Positions 17,301-24,361 of a stretch of 64,000 nt of DNA are shown in pieces. Source of the stretch: Streptomyces sp. CBMA29 (lineage in GTDB: Bacteria > Actinomycetota > Actinomycetes > Streptomycetales > Streptomycetaceae); contig NZ_MECL01000062.1 of NCBI RefSeq assembly GCF_014596445.1, positions 60,880 through 124,879 on the forward strand, given 5' to 3'. A model generated the notes under the pieces. It saw nothing but the letters and a program-made list of their open reading frames with translations, did no database searches and was not told where the DNA came from. The position numbers and the translations under genes are program-made. Every line of letters starts with the position of its first letter. Positions within the stretch are counted from its first letter, which is position 1.

Positions 17301-17925
17301 CACCGCGTCGATCAGCTCGGTCACCGCCTCCGGCGACTTCTCGCAGACCAACACCTGCGGCACATCGCTCGCGGCCAACTCCAGTTGCTCGGTCGCGGTG
17401 AAGTTCACCCCCACCGCCTCCGGTACCCGCACCGGCACCCTGACGATCAGCGGCAACGCCTCCAACAGCCCCACCACCGTGGCGCTGACCGGCACCGGCA
17501 GCGGCACGGTGAGCACCAACCTGGCGGCGGGCAAGGCCACCGGCGAGTCCAGTCACTCCGACGTCTACCCGTCCTCCAACGTCACCGACGGCAGCCAGAA
17601 CAGCTACTGGGAGAGCGCCAACAACGCCTTCCCGCAGTGGGTCCAGGTCGACCTCGGCTCCGCGCAGAGCGCGAGCAAGGTCGTCCTCCAGCTCCCCGCG
17701 GGCTGGGGCGCCCGCAACCAGACGCTGTCCCTGTCGGGCAGCACCGACGGCAGCGCCTTCACCACCCTCAAGCCGTCTGCCTCCTACGCCTTCGACCCCG
17801 CCTCCAACAACACGGTCACCCTCACCTTCACCGCGGCCACCGCGCGGTACTTCAGGGTGACGGTCACCGCCAACTCCGGCTGGCCCGCCGGGCAGATCTC
17901 CGAATTCCAGGTCTGGAACACCTGA
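14344..17925 (+). CDS. secreted GH87-type endo-alpha-1,3-glucanase with anchor and discoidin modules
   Basis: 1193 residues from a TTG start (14344) with AAGGAG 6 nt upstream. Order: Sec signal (1-37), N-terminal carbohydrate-binding-like domain (about 45-200), right-handed beta-helix (205-595), two 'choice-of-anchor D' beta-domains (604-800), a discoidin/CBM32 domain (809-950), a third anchor-D domain (952-1055) and a second discoidin/CBM32 (1056-1193). In the helix D366 ('TADGVNF') and D389/D390 ('NTGDDG') have exactly the 23/24-residue spacing of the three catalytic aspartates known in GH87 mutanases, so I assign hydrolysis of alpha-1,3-glucan (fungal wall or dental-type mutan). The two discoidin copies are almost identical over about 50 bp around 16853 and 17602, a recent module duplication. 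Other beta-helix glycanases are the main alternative. Confidence 0.78.
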   Translation: MFQPIRSLRRTIAVGGTTALIAAAGVIALAAPPASAAAATGGSGASLPYVEVQAENSATNGTAIGPSFTAGQLADEASYRKAVTLSGSGKYVTFTTPVATNSIDFRYSIPDGSGGSVYTAPLSFAINGAAQPDFTLTDAYSWYYGSYPFTNTPGSNPHHFYDEAHRLLPQTYPAGTTFTLQTSGSSAATTLDFADFEQVGAALPQPSGSVSVTSQGADATGAADSTAAFNAAINAAGPGGTVWIPPGTFKIPRHITVNNVTVTGAGMWYSTVTGAAPGFYGLGEPDSCGVGGNRGVSANVHLSNFAIFGQVGERNDCDQVNGIGGAMSNSTVSSLWIDHMKVGAWMDGPMDKLTLSGLRIRDTTADGVNFHGGVTNSTVTNSEIRNTGDDGIATWADAALGADANDTISDNTVETQILANAIAIYGGHDNTVSGNLVRDTGLAQGGGIHVGQRFTSTPVGTTTISNNTLVRAGSLDPNWQFGVGALWFDGSQGAITGPINVTNALIQQSPYEAVQWVEGTVSGVSLNNVTIAGAGTFALQEQTGGAAKFTNVTATGIGAGSPIYSCEGNNFTVTDGGGNSGISGTPFCGGFPAPVFPPYPAEGVTASPSALNFGSVATGSTSAAQTATVTNPTGSAASVSAITAGGDFSQTNTCGASIPANGSCTVSVRFAPTATGARAGTLTVGAGGNTSTVALSGTGTAPGPILGTNPASLSFGGTVVGATAAPQTVTVTNSGTTTATVSAVAATGDFTQTNNCSSLAVGSSCAVTVTFKPTAGGTRNGTLTLTSNANNSPTTVALSGAGIDSGTDIAAGRPATASSANGTFVAGNVTDADASTYWESANGAFPQWVQVDLGQNYAVGKVTLRLPPSTAWATRTETLSVQGSTDGTSFSTLSPSAAQTFDPSANNNTVTLTFTAATARYVRINVTANSGWSAAQLSGLQVYPSGGANPTSATLSVTPTSLTFASQAPGTTSGAQSVTVTNTGTATASISSVTASGDFSQTNTCGTSLAANSSCSVAVKFTPTASGTRTGTLTISGNASNSPTTVALTGTGSGTVSTNLAAGKATGESSHSDVYPSSNVTDGSQNSYWESANNAFPQWVQVDLGSAQSASKVVLQLPAGWGARNQTLSLSGSTDGSAFTTLKPSASYAFDPASNNTVTLTFTAATARYFRVTVTANSGWPAGQISEFQVWNT

Positions 17926-17985
17926 CCCGGGCTGACCTCCTCCGACCCGGCCCGCCCTGGCGGGACGTCCCTGAGCACAACCGGC

Positions 17986-18018
17986 CCGGCCCCTCGCGCG
18001 TGTTGCGCGAGGGGCCGG
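17986..18018 (+). terminator. strong hairpin terminator after the GH87 gene
   Basis: A perfect 14-bp GC-rich stem with a 5-nt loop (GTGTT), 60 bp after the stop codon. No U tract follows, as is common in this group. Confidence 0.85.
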
Positions 18019-18201
18019 CGGCGTGGCGGGGACGGCGAAGAAGCGCGGACGGCCGGGCAGCGGGGGAGCATCTTATGCCCGCGACGGTCATGTACCGCTG
18101 GAAAATGCCAGAAGTCCTTCGCGCGAGTGCCACCGTGCGTAACCTGACGGTCACTGCCGATCCGTCGGCGGGCCAACAGGGGCCTCACGGAGGGGAGTCG
18201 G

Positions 18202-18675
18202 GTGTCCGGGATAGACGAGTGCCTGCATGAGGCCATGACGCTGCCGGGAGCCCGGGGCGCCGCTCTCGTGGAGTGGATCAGCGGGCTCTCCCTCGGACAG
18301 GTGGGAGACGCGCCGGGCGGTGACCCCGAGACGGCGGCGGCCGAGACCGCGGAATTCGCGCGCATGGCCGTGGAGCACTCGGCGTTCGAACCGGCGGAAT
18401 CCCTCGGCTTACCGCAGGGCGCGACCACGGGACCCGCCGCGCCCGCCGCCCGCTCAGGACCCGCCGCCCCCTCAGGACCCGCCGGCACCGCCAAGGGACT
18501 GCCGGTCGAGGACGTCATCGTCGTCACCCGCACCGGCTACCACCTGCTGCGGTTCGTCGAAGCACCCTTCGACGGCGGGGTGTTCCTGCACCTGTGGCTC
18601 GACCGCGAGCACGCCAACCTCGCCCTCGCCATGATGCGCGTACGCGACCTCGCCGAACGGCTGGTGCTGGCATGA
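18202..18675 (+). CDS. roadblock/LC7-like protein with a TTA codon, first gene of operon
   Basis: 157 residues from GTG 18202, preceded by GGAGGGGAG. The N-terminal 'MTLPGARGAALVEWISGLSLG' and C-terminal 'VIVVTRTGYHLLRFVE....VFLHLWLDREHANLALAMMRVRDL' halves match the roadblock fold seen intact in the 124-residue protein at 20118-20492, but an Ala/Pro/Gly-rich stretch (about 73-98) interrupts it. Roadblock proteins bind small GTPases or each other and act as scaffolds; no GTPase gene is nearby. Codon 70 (18409-18411) is TTA, the rare leucine codon read by the bldA tRNA in streptomycetes, so translation is probably development-dependent. It overlaps the next gene by ATGA. Part of the low-complexity linker is an 18-bp direct duplication at about 18450-18485. 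Confidence 0.75.
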   Translation: MSGIDECLHEAMTLPGARGAALVEWISGLSLGQVGDAPGGDPETAAAETAEFARMAVEHSAFEPAESLGLPQGATTGPAAPAARSGPAAPSGPAGTAKGLPVEDVIVVTRTGYHLLRFVEAPFDGGVFLHLWLDREHANLALAMMRVRDLAERLVLA

Positions 18676-19478
18676 CCGGGCCGCTGTCACCCATGCTGCT
18701 GCGCCTGGCCGAGGAGGGCGCGACCGGCGCGCTGCTCCGGGACAGCGGCGCGCTCTACCTCGCGGACGGCGTCGTGGTGCACGCCGAGAGCCCGGCCACC
18801 CCCGGCATCGACGTCCTGCTGACCGCCGGTGGCCGACTGCCCGTCGAGGTGTGGCAGGAGGCGGTGGACGCCGCCGGAGCCCGCTGCCGGACCGCCCGCC
18901 ATCTCCTGGAGCACCGCAGGATCTCCGCCGCGGAACTGGAGATCAGCCACCTCGGAGCGCTCTACGACGCCGCCTTCTTCGTCCTCGCCGCGGGCAGCGG
19001 CCCCACCCGCTTCCGGCACGGCGTCGTCCACTGGTTCGGCCCCGTGCGCCCGGTGCGGGTGGCCGAGGTGGAGCGCGAGACCCGCCGCCGCCGCGGACTC
19101 CTCGACGCCCTGTGGCCGTATCCGCAGCTCGACACCGCACCCGTCGTACGGCGCAGGGCCGCGTGCCTGCCTCCCGTACCGCGTCGGCAACGCGCCCTGC
19201 TGGACCTGGCGGACGGGGTACGCACCCCGTCCGCCATCGCCACCGTGCTCGGCCGACCCACCTTCCACGCGCTGGTCGACGTACGGCGGCTGGCCGCCGC
19301 CGGGCACTGCGAGACCCCGCGGCGCGCGGCACCGCCACCAGGGCAGGGGCGGCCACCGGGACGGGCACAGGAATCCGCATCCGCACCGGCCACCGCGGAC
19401 CGCGCCGGGGACCTGCCGGGACCTCCCGACGTCGGCACGCTCCGCAGGGTCCTCGACGCCTTGGAGGCACGACCGTGA
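18672..19478 (+). CDS. PATAN/DUF4388-like protein with C-terminal winged helix
   Basis: 268 residues starting at the ATG that overlaps the previous stop. Residues 1-50 have a 'G-A-L-x-L-x-D-G-V-V-V-H-A-E-S-x-x-x-P-G' pattern resembling DUF4388/PATAN modules. Residues 180-225 ('RRQRALLDLADGVRTPSAIATVLGR...LVDVRRLAAAGH') look like a winged helix-turn-helix. The last 50 residues are Pro/Ala/Gly-rich and end in a predicted amphipathic helix. PATAN-type proteins accompany GTPase or roadblock systems in bacteria. The position between two roadblock genes supports a shared complex. Whether the winged helix binds DNA or protein is not known. Confidence 0.6.
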   Translation: MTGPLSPMLLRLAEEGATGALLRDSGALYLADGVVVHAESPATPGIDVLLTAGGRLPVEVWQEAVDAAGARCRTARHLLEHRRISAAELEISHLGALYDAAFFVLAAGSGPTRFRHGVVHWFGPVRPVRVAEVERETRRRRGLLDALWPYPQLDTAPVVRRRAACLPPVPRRQRALLDLADGVRTPSAIATVLGRPTFHALVDVRRLAAAGHCETPRRAAPPPGQGRPPGRAQESASAPATADRAGDLPGPPDVGTLRRVLDALEARP

Positions 19479-19581
19479 AGCGCACTCCCGCCCGCAGGAC
19501 CGGGACCGCACAGACATGAGGCGCGTCGTGCGACAACGCGCCGACAAGAAGGCCGGAAGGAGAGAGGAGAGAAGGAATCTG

Positions 19582-19983
19582 ATGGCGCAGGAGGCCGAGA
19601 TACGCGAGGAACTGCGGCGGCTGCGGGCCCGGCTGCCGCACGCGACGGGCGCGCTCGCCGCGGGCGTCGACGGCATGGTGCTCGCCCAGGAGGCGGACAC
19701 CGTGGAGGCCGAGGGAGTGGCGGCCCTCACCGCCGCCGCGCTGGGCGTCGGCCTGCGGCTGACCGACACCGCGTCCCACGGCCCCTTCCGCGAACTGCTG
19801 GTCCGCGGCGAGCGGGGATACGTCGCCATCTACGCCGCGGGCACCGCCTGCGTGCTCACCGTCCTGGCCGGACCGCAGGTCAACGTCGGCCGGCTGCACA
19901 TGGAGGCCCGCCGCTCCGGCGCGCACATCGCGCACCTGGTCGACGGCGACCCCGAGCCACGGGAGGACGCCCCCACACCATGA
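19582..19983 (+). CDS. roadblock-like protein, third gene of operon
   Basis: 133 residues from ATG 19582, chosen over an in-frame ATG at 19516 because GAAGGA lies 7 nt upstream of it. A charged N-terminal helix ('EAEIREELRRLRARL') precedes a roadblock-type fold: 'GALAAGVDGMVLAQE', a central 'GVAALTAAALGVGLRLTD' helix and 'LLVRGERGYVAIYAAGTACVLTVLAGPQVNVGRLHMEAR'. It differs clearly from the two other roadblock proteins of the operon, so hetero-oligomers are plausible. The stop overlaps an in-frame ATG for the next reading frame (ATGA at 19980). Confidence 0.72.
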   Translation: MAQEAEIREELRRLRARLPHATGALAAGVDGMVLAQEADTVEAEGVAALTAAALGVGLRLTDTASHGPFRELLVRGERGYVAIYAAGTACVLTVLAGPQVNVGRLHMEARRSGAHIAHLVDGDPEPREDAPTP

Positions 19984-20117
19984 CCACCCGACCCACCCGG
20001 ACCGGCGGCGCCCGGCACCGCGCGCCCGCCGCTCCCGACGCGTCAACCCCATCGACCCCATCGACCGGATCCACCCCAGCACCGCACACGCACCGACCGG
20101 AAGGAAGCCCAGCCATC

Positions 20118-20492
20118 ATGGCCAACACCGAAACCGCCCTCAAGGACGCGATGACCTCGGTCGACGGCGTCATCGGCGTCGCACTCGTCGACTACACCAG
20201 CGGAATGGCGCTGGGCACCCTCGGCGGGGGCAAGGAACTCGACCTCAACGTCGCGGCGGCCGGCAACACCGACGTGGTCCGCGCCAAGGCGCGCACCTTG
20301 GAACTGCTCGGCCTCAAGGACGAGATCGAGGACATCCTCATCACCCTGGGCTCGCAGTACCACCTGATCCGGCTGCTCAAGGGCCGGGGCAAGAACGGCC
20401 TCTTCCTGTACCTCGCGCTCGACAAGTCCCGCGCCAACCTGGCGATGGCCCGGCACCAGTTGAAGCGGATCGAGAACGACCTGGAGGTGTGA
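20118..20492 (+). CDS. canonical roadblock/LC7-domain protein, 124 aa
   Basis: The most typical roadblock protein of the operon: 'GVIGVALVDYTSGMALG' first strand pair, a helix with 'NTDVVRAKARTLELLGL', 'IEDILITLGSQYHLIRLLKG' and 'GLFLYLALDKSRANLAMARHQLKRIENDLEV'. I start at ATG 20118, which follows GGAAGGAAG; an ATG at 19980 overlapping the previous stop would add 46 Pro/Thr/Ser-rich residues with no counterpart in the family. Single roadblock domains homodimerise and, in bacterial systems such as MglB or the streptomycete conservons, regulate Ras-like GTPases. Here the GTPase, DUF742 and kinase genes of a conservon are all missing. Confidence 0.85.
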   Translation: MANTETALKDAMTSVDGVIGVALVDYTSGMALGTLGGGKELDLNVAAAGNTDVVRAKARTLELLGLKDEIEDILITLGSQYHLIRLLKGRGKNGLFLYLALDKSRANLAMARHQLKRIENDLEV

Positions 20493-20744
20493 CGGGGCCG
20501 CCTGCGCCCGTACGCCGTCGGCCGCGCCCACCGGGCCGCGCGGAGCGGCCGTCCTGCCGGGCGGCCGTCTCCGCGTGACATCCGCCCGCGGCCCGCTCGC
20601 AGCCAGGACGCAGCCCGTTCGAGGCCCGCGTCCGCGGCCCGCGTCCGGCCCGGAAGGAGAACACGAAAAAAGGTGGGTGTGAAGCGACCGGGGTGGGGCA
20701 GAAGGACTGACGGTTGTGCCGGACAACCGGACAGGGGCAAGAAC

Positions 20745-21191
20745 ATGGGTTCCAGCGCGGTGGCCGTGAACGGTCCGCATCAGCAGGCCGGGCAGGACAT
20801 CTGGGCAGGTGCCGCGTACGACGGCGAGACCGGATCGATCGCGGCGGCACGCGCCTTCACCGCCGACTTCCTGGCCGGTGTGACGGGCGGACGCGCCCAG
20901 CCGATCCCCGCGGTCGTCGTCGCCGACGCGCAACTCGTGGTGAGCGAACTGGTGACCAACGCGTGCAAATTCGCGCCCGGTCCCTGCGCCCTGAACCTGG
21001 AGATCCAGGGCCCGGATCTGGTGATCACCGTATGGGACACCGACTCGTCGATGCCGCTCGCGCGCGCGGCGGAGCCCGGCAGGATCGGCCAGCACGGCCT
21101 GGAGATCATCCTCGCGCTCTGCGAGGGCTTCGACGTCCGGCGCGAGCCGGTGGGCAAGCGGATCAAGGTGCGCGTCGCCCTCGGAGCGTGA
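20745..21191 (+). CDS. RsbW/SpoIIAB-like ATP-binding protein (HATPase_c_2)
   Basis: 148 residues from ATG 20745; a GTG at 20673 would add 24 residues and is an alternative. The single-domain GHKL ATPase is recognised by 'VVSELVTNACKFAPG' (N box) and 'VTVWDTDSS...RIGQHGLEIILALCEGF' (G1/G2). Stand-alone HATPases of this kind are very numerous in streptomycetes and resemble anti-sigma factor kinases that phosphorylate STAS proteins. It follows the roadblock operon by about 250 bp, so it may be independent. The STAS gene 22135-22470 is nearby but on the other strand. Confidence 0.85.
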   Translation: MGSSAVAVNGPHQQAGQDIWAGAAYDGETGSIAAARAFTADFLAGVTGGRAQPIPAVVVADAQLVVSELVTNACKFAPGPCALNLEIQGPDLVITVWDTDSSMPLARAAEPGRIGQHGLEIILALCEGFDVRREPVGKRIKVRVALGA

Positions 21192-21348
21192 GCGCCTGAC
21201 CCGGTCGGGGGGCGTGGGCTGAGGCGTCACGCGCCGCCCGCGCATCCGTACGCTCCTGTTCGCGAACCGCGCGGTGATCTTCACTGGGTACGGAGCGAGC
21301 TGCCCGCCTGAACTCTCGGCCGGATCTCGCCGAGCCACCAGGAGCACC

Positions 21349-22119
21349 GTGACCACCGGCCAGGACGCGGCTCAGCCGCCCCCGCAGCAACCGACCCCTC
21401 ATGACCCGCCGCAGGCCCCGCCCCACGGTCCGCCGCCGCCCCGCCGCCCCCGGCGCGTGGTCTTCGACGCGCCCTTCACGGACCGCACGGCCTGGGCGGC
21501 GGGCCGCACCTCCGCCTACCCGGAGAGCGGCAGCAATTCCGGCGACAACAAGCTCGACCAGATCGGCCCCGCCTACGCCCCCACCGCCAGTGGCGTCTTC
21601 CGCGCACGGCGGGCGGCGGGCGGCCTCTGGCACACCGACCTGGTGTCGACCGAGTACGCCCCCGGCGGCTTCGAGCTGCTGCCGGGCGACGAACTCACCG
21701 CCACCTGCGTGGTGCACGCCCCGCAGGGGGCCTGGCCCGCGATCTGGACCTGGGGCCGCGACAGCGACGCGGGCCGTCCCCAGCCGGGCCACGGCGAGAT
21801 CGACCTCTTCGAATACCACCCCACCAACCCGCGGCTGCTCGAACTGTCCAACCACGTACGCCCCGGCGGGTTCGAGGCGGCCGACGTGATCGCGCCGGGC
21901 CGCCCGTTCGCGCTCCGGGTCCGCTTCGACGCCGACGACGTCTGCTGGTCCATCGACGACAAGGTCGTCTTCCGCGACGGCCACGGCGTCGGCACCGACT
22001 GGCGCGCCTGGCCGGTGGTGAACATCAGCGTGTCCGCGGGCGCGTACGGCCACACCCCGCCCGACGCGCGCACGAGCCTGCTGCACTGGGAGTGCGCCGG
22101 ACTCACAGTCACCCGCTGA
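21349..22119 (+). CDS. GH16-like glucanase/lectin-fold protein without signal peptide
   Basis: 256 residues from GTG 21349 (AGGAG 4-5 nt upstream). Residues 1-36 are Pro/Gln-rich and hydrophilic; residues 37-256 form a concanavalin-like jelly roll with the GH16 active-site pattern E150-I-D152-L-F-E155 and flanking 'GAWPAIWTWG' and 'WSIDDKVVF' strands. GH16 enzymes retainingly hydrolyse beta-1,3/1,4-glucans, agar or related polymers and are normally exported, yet no hydrophobic signal is seen here, so it may act inside, leave by another route, or be a degenerate sensor. Its start lies just after a promoter-sized gap behind the HATPase gene. The tail abuts the convergent STAS gene (15 bp). Confidence 0.78.
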   Translation: MTTGQDAAQPPPQQPTPHDPPQAPPHGPPPPRRPRRVVFDAPFTDRTAWAAGRTSAYPESGSNSGDNKLDQIGPAYAPTASGVFRARRAAGGLWHTDLVSTEYAPGGFELLPGDELTATCVVHAPQGAWPAIWTWGRDSDAGRPQPGHGEIDLFEYHPTNPRLLELSNHVRPGGFEAADVIAPGRPFALRVRFDADDVCWSIDDKVVFRDGHGVGTDWRAWPVVNISVSAGAYGHTPPDARTSLLHWECAGLTVTR

Positions 22120-22134
22120 TCCGGACCCGGCGGC

Positions 22135-22470
22135 TCACGCCGTCGCCCGCAGCGCCTCCTCCGCCGTGGAGTACACCTTGAGTACGCGGTCCACGCCGAC
22201 GATACGGAGCAGCCGCGCCAACTGCGGCGGCACGGCGGCGACTCGCAGGTCACCGTGCTGATTGATGCTCAACAGCAGATTGAGGAAGCTGGAGTCGGCG
22301 AAGGTGATCCCGCTGGCGTCGAGCACCAGCACCCGGCCGGCCTCCGCCGCCTCGGTCAGCTCCTGCCGCAGCGGCCCCAACGTGTCCGCGTCGAGGTCGC
22401 CGTGCGGGGTGACAATGCGCGGGAGGTCGCCGACGACCGGGTCCCTATGCGCGTCGTGGTGTGTCGACAT
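22135..22470 (-). CDS. STAS-domain anti-sigma factor antagonist
   Basis: 111 residues from ATG 22470. The SpoIIAA/RsbV-type STAS fold carries the regulatory serine in 'VLDASGITFADSSFLNLLL' (D59-S60), the site phosphorylated by RsbW-type kinases. When dephosphorylated by a PP2C phosphatase it would bind the anti-sigma kinase and free a sigma factor. Candidate partners in the window are the HATPases at 20745-21191 and 54595-55059 and the phosphatase at 1856-3040, but none is in its operon. No clear Shine-Dalgarno sequence precedes the ATG; the upstream 226 bp carry nothing I recognise. Confidence 0.9.
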   Translation of the reverse strand: MSTHHDAHRDPVVGDLPRIVTPHGDLDADTLGPLRQELTEAAEAGRVLVLDASGITFADSSFLNLLLSINQHGDLRVAAVPPQLARLLRIVGVDRVLKVYSTAEEALRATA

Positions 22471-22696
22471 ATGACAAGTATGTCCAGCGTCACGGGGAAG
22501 AGGAAAGAGCGGATCAGGGCGAACCCGAGTGCGCCCCCACGGACGCGCGCCGGTGGAGCCCGACACCAGATCAGAAACTGATCGCAAGCAGTCGGAACCC
22601 GTCGGAAACCGCTGGGCCCACGGCGGCGGCGGACCGTCCGCCGGGCGGCACGGGCGTGGACGCCCAGGCTGCCCTCGCCCCGGCCTCCGGCCGGTG

Positions 22697-23083
22697 TCAC
22701 CGCTGGCCGGAGGTGTCCTGCCGACAGGACACGCCGGTGCGCAGATTCACGGAGGCGCCGGCGATGACCGAGTCGAGCCGGTCGCGGGTGTGTGTCAGAT
22801 CCGCGATGTGCCGGTCGATCTGATCACGCTCGACCCTCAGACGATCCAGGAGCTCGGGCGTGGCCCGGCCGTCGATGACGCAGGGCGTGAGCGCGGCGAT
22901 GGTCTTGCTGGACAGACCTGCCGCGTACAGCTCCCGGATCAGACCGATCCGGTCGACCGCGGCCTCCGCGTAGTGGCGCTGGCCGCTGTCGCTGCGCTCG
23001 GAGACCAGCAGATCCTGCTCCTCGTAGTACCGCAGCGCTCTGGTGCTGACGCCCGTGCGACGAGCCAGTTCCCCAATGCGCAT
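22697..23083 (-). CDS. MerR-family transcriptional regulator
   Basis: 128 residues. The N-terminal winged helix 'MRIGELARRTGVSTRALRYYEEQDLL' is classic MerR, followed by 'RHYAEAAVDRIGLIRELYAAGLS' and a coiled-coil dimerisation helix (about 80-110). I start at ATG 23083 because GGAG sits 7 nt upstream. A cysteine pair near the end (one within 'TPCVIDG' and one in the 'SCRQD' tail) may be relevant to redox or metal sensing but does not match a known effector motif. It is divergent from an alpha/beta hydrolase gene with a MerR-type palindrome between them, so it most likely controls that gene. Confidence 0.9.
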   Translation of the reverse strand: MRIGELARRTGVSTRALRYYEEQDLLVSERSDSGQRHYAEAAVDRIGLIRELYAAGLSSKTIAALTPCVIDGRATPELLDRLRVERDQIDRHIADLTHTRDRLDSVIAGASVNLRTGVSCRQDTSGQR

Positions 23084-23121
23084 GTCCCACTCCACGTCCG
23101 TGCGATCCGCGTCACAGCCAC

Positions 23122-23153
23122 TTGCCTTTGACGTCGACGTCAGGTTTTAGCGT
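23122..23153 (+). promoter_or_regulatory. MerR-type promoter with perfect 14-bp palindrome
   Basis: TTGCCT at 23122-23127 and TTAGCG or TAGCGT near 23147-23153 are separated by 19-20 nt, the overlong spacer typical of MerR-activated promoters. The spacer contains the perfect palindrome TGACGTCGACGTCA (23129-23142). Confidence 0.6.
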
Positions 23154-23266
23154 AACCAATGCGCCCTTCTCCCGGAGCTTCCTCCCGAAGCTTCCTCCCG
23201 GAGGTCCCCGCCTCCTGGCCGCGCCCCCTGAGCCACCGCACGCCCGCGCATCCGAAAGAGACACGC

Positions 23267-24205
23267 ATGATCAAGTATCAGTCGACCGGCCTCACCGGCC
23301 CCGCGTCCACTCCGACCGTGGCGGTCAAGCCGCTCGTCCTGCCCGCGCCGCACCGAGGCGCGGACCTGCGCGTACGGATCTCCGCCCCGGTCACCGGCAC
23401 CCGTCTGCCGATCGTGCTGTTCGCGCACGGCTTCGGTTCCGATCTGGACGGCTACGCGCCGCTGGTCGACCACTGGGCCTCGCACGGCTTCGTGACCGTC
23501 CAGGCCACCCATCTGGACTCCAAGCGCTTCGGCCTCGCCGGAGACGACCCCCGTACGCCCGACCTGTGGCGCTACCGCGTCCAGGACCTGAAGCGCGTCC
23601 TGGACGGACTCGGAACGCTGGAGGCGTCCGTGCCCGGCCTGGCGGGCCGGACCGACCACAGCCGAGTCGTCGCGGCGGGACACTCCTTCGGCGGTCAGAC
23701 CGCGGGCATCCTGGTGGGGCTGCGCGTCAAGGACCCGCGGACCGGCCTCGCCGAAGACCTGTCCGACCCCCGGGTCATGGCCAGCGTCCAGCTCGCCACC
23801 GCGGGCAAGGGCGGTGCGGAACTCACCCCCTTCGCCCACGAGCACCTTCCCTGGCTCCGTGACCAGGACTTCTCCCACATCACCGCCCCCGGACTCGTCG
23901 TCGCGGGCGACAAGGACGACCTTCCCCTCTCGACCCGGGGCCCGGCGTGGACCACCGACCCCTACACGCTCAGCCGCGGCGGCAAGAGCCTGCTCACCGT
24001 CCGCGGCGGCGAGCACTTCCTCGGCGGCATCTCCGGCTACCGGTCGGCCGAGACCACCGACGAGGACCCCGGCCGCGTCGCCCTCGTCCAGCAGGTCACC
24101 CTCGCCTATCTGCGCCGCATCACCGGTGACGACCACACCGACTGGGAGACGGCCCGCTCCGTCCTCGCCGCCGCCCACCCGCTGGGACACCTGGAGTCCA
24201 AGTAA
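23267..24205 (+). CDS. alpha/beta hydrolase (dienelactone hydrolase-like)
   Basis: 312 residues from ATG 23267 with GAAAGAG 5-6 nt upstream. Motifs: oxyanion loop 'LFAHGFGSDLDGYAPLVDHWASHGF', nucleophile S140 in 'AAGHSFGGQTAG', an acid in the 'VVAGDKDDLP' loop, and a late histidine in 'GGEHFLGG'. The overall arrangement resembles COG4188-type predicted dienelactone hydrolases and platelet-activating-factor acetylhydrolase-like esterases. No signal peptide, so cytoplasmic. It is divergent from the MerR regulator and probably its target; the substrate may be the inducing compound. Confidence 0.82.
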   Translation: MIKYQSTGLTGPASTPTVAVKPLVLPAPHRGADLRVRISAPVTGTRLPIVLFAHGFGSDLDGYAPLVDHWASHGFVTVQATHLDSKRFGLAGDDPRTPDLWRYRVQDLKRVLDGLGTLEASVPGLAGRTDHSRVVAAGHSFGGQTAGILVGLRVKDPRTGLAEDLSDPRVMASVQLATAGKGGAELTPFAHEHLPWLRDQDFSHITAPGLVVAGDKDDLPLSTRGPAWTTDPYTLSRGGKSLLTVRGGEHFLGGISGYRSAETTDEDPGRVALVQQVTLAYLRRITGDDHTDWETARSVLAAAHPLGHLESK

Positions 24206-24361
24206 CCCCGCGGACGTACGGCGCCCGGTCGGTCCGAACGCGGGTGGGCGCCCGCGCCGAGTCCCGGTGACGGCCTGGGCCCGACCGCGCGATCGGATAG
24301 CGTTCCACCGTCGTACGGAGGCGGGCGGGTCGATCGCCGGCCGGGGACGGGAGCGATACCG

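Noticed and set aside
19980..20117. ATG 19980 as start of the last roadblock gene
   Set aside because: It overlaps the previous stop attractively, but adds 46 low-complexity residues and a better ribosome site precedes 20118.
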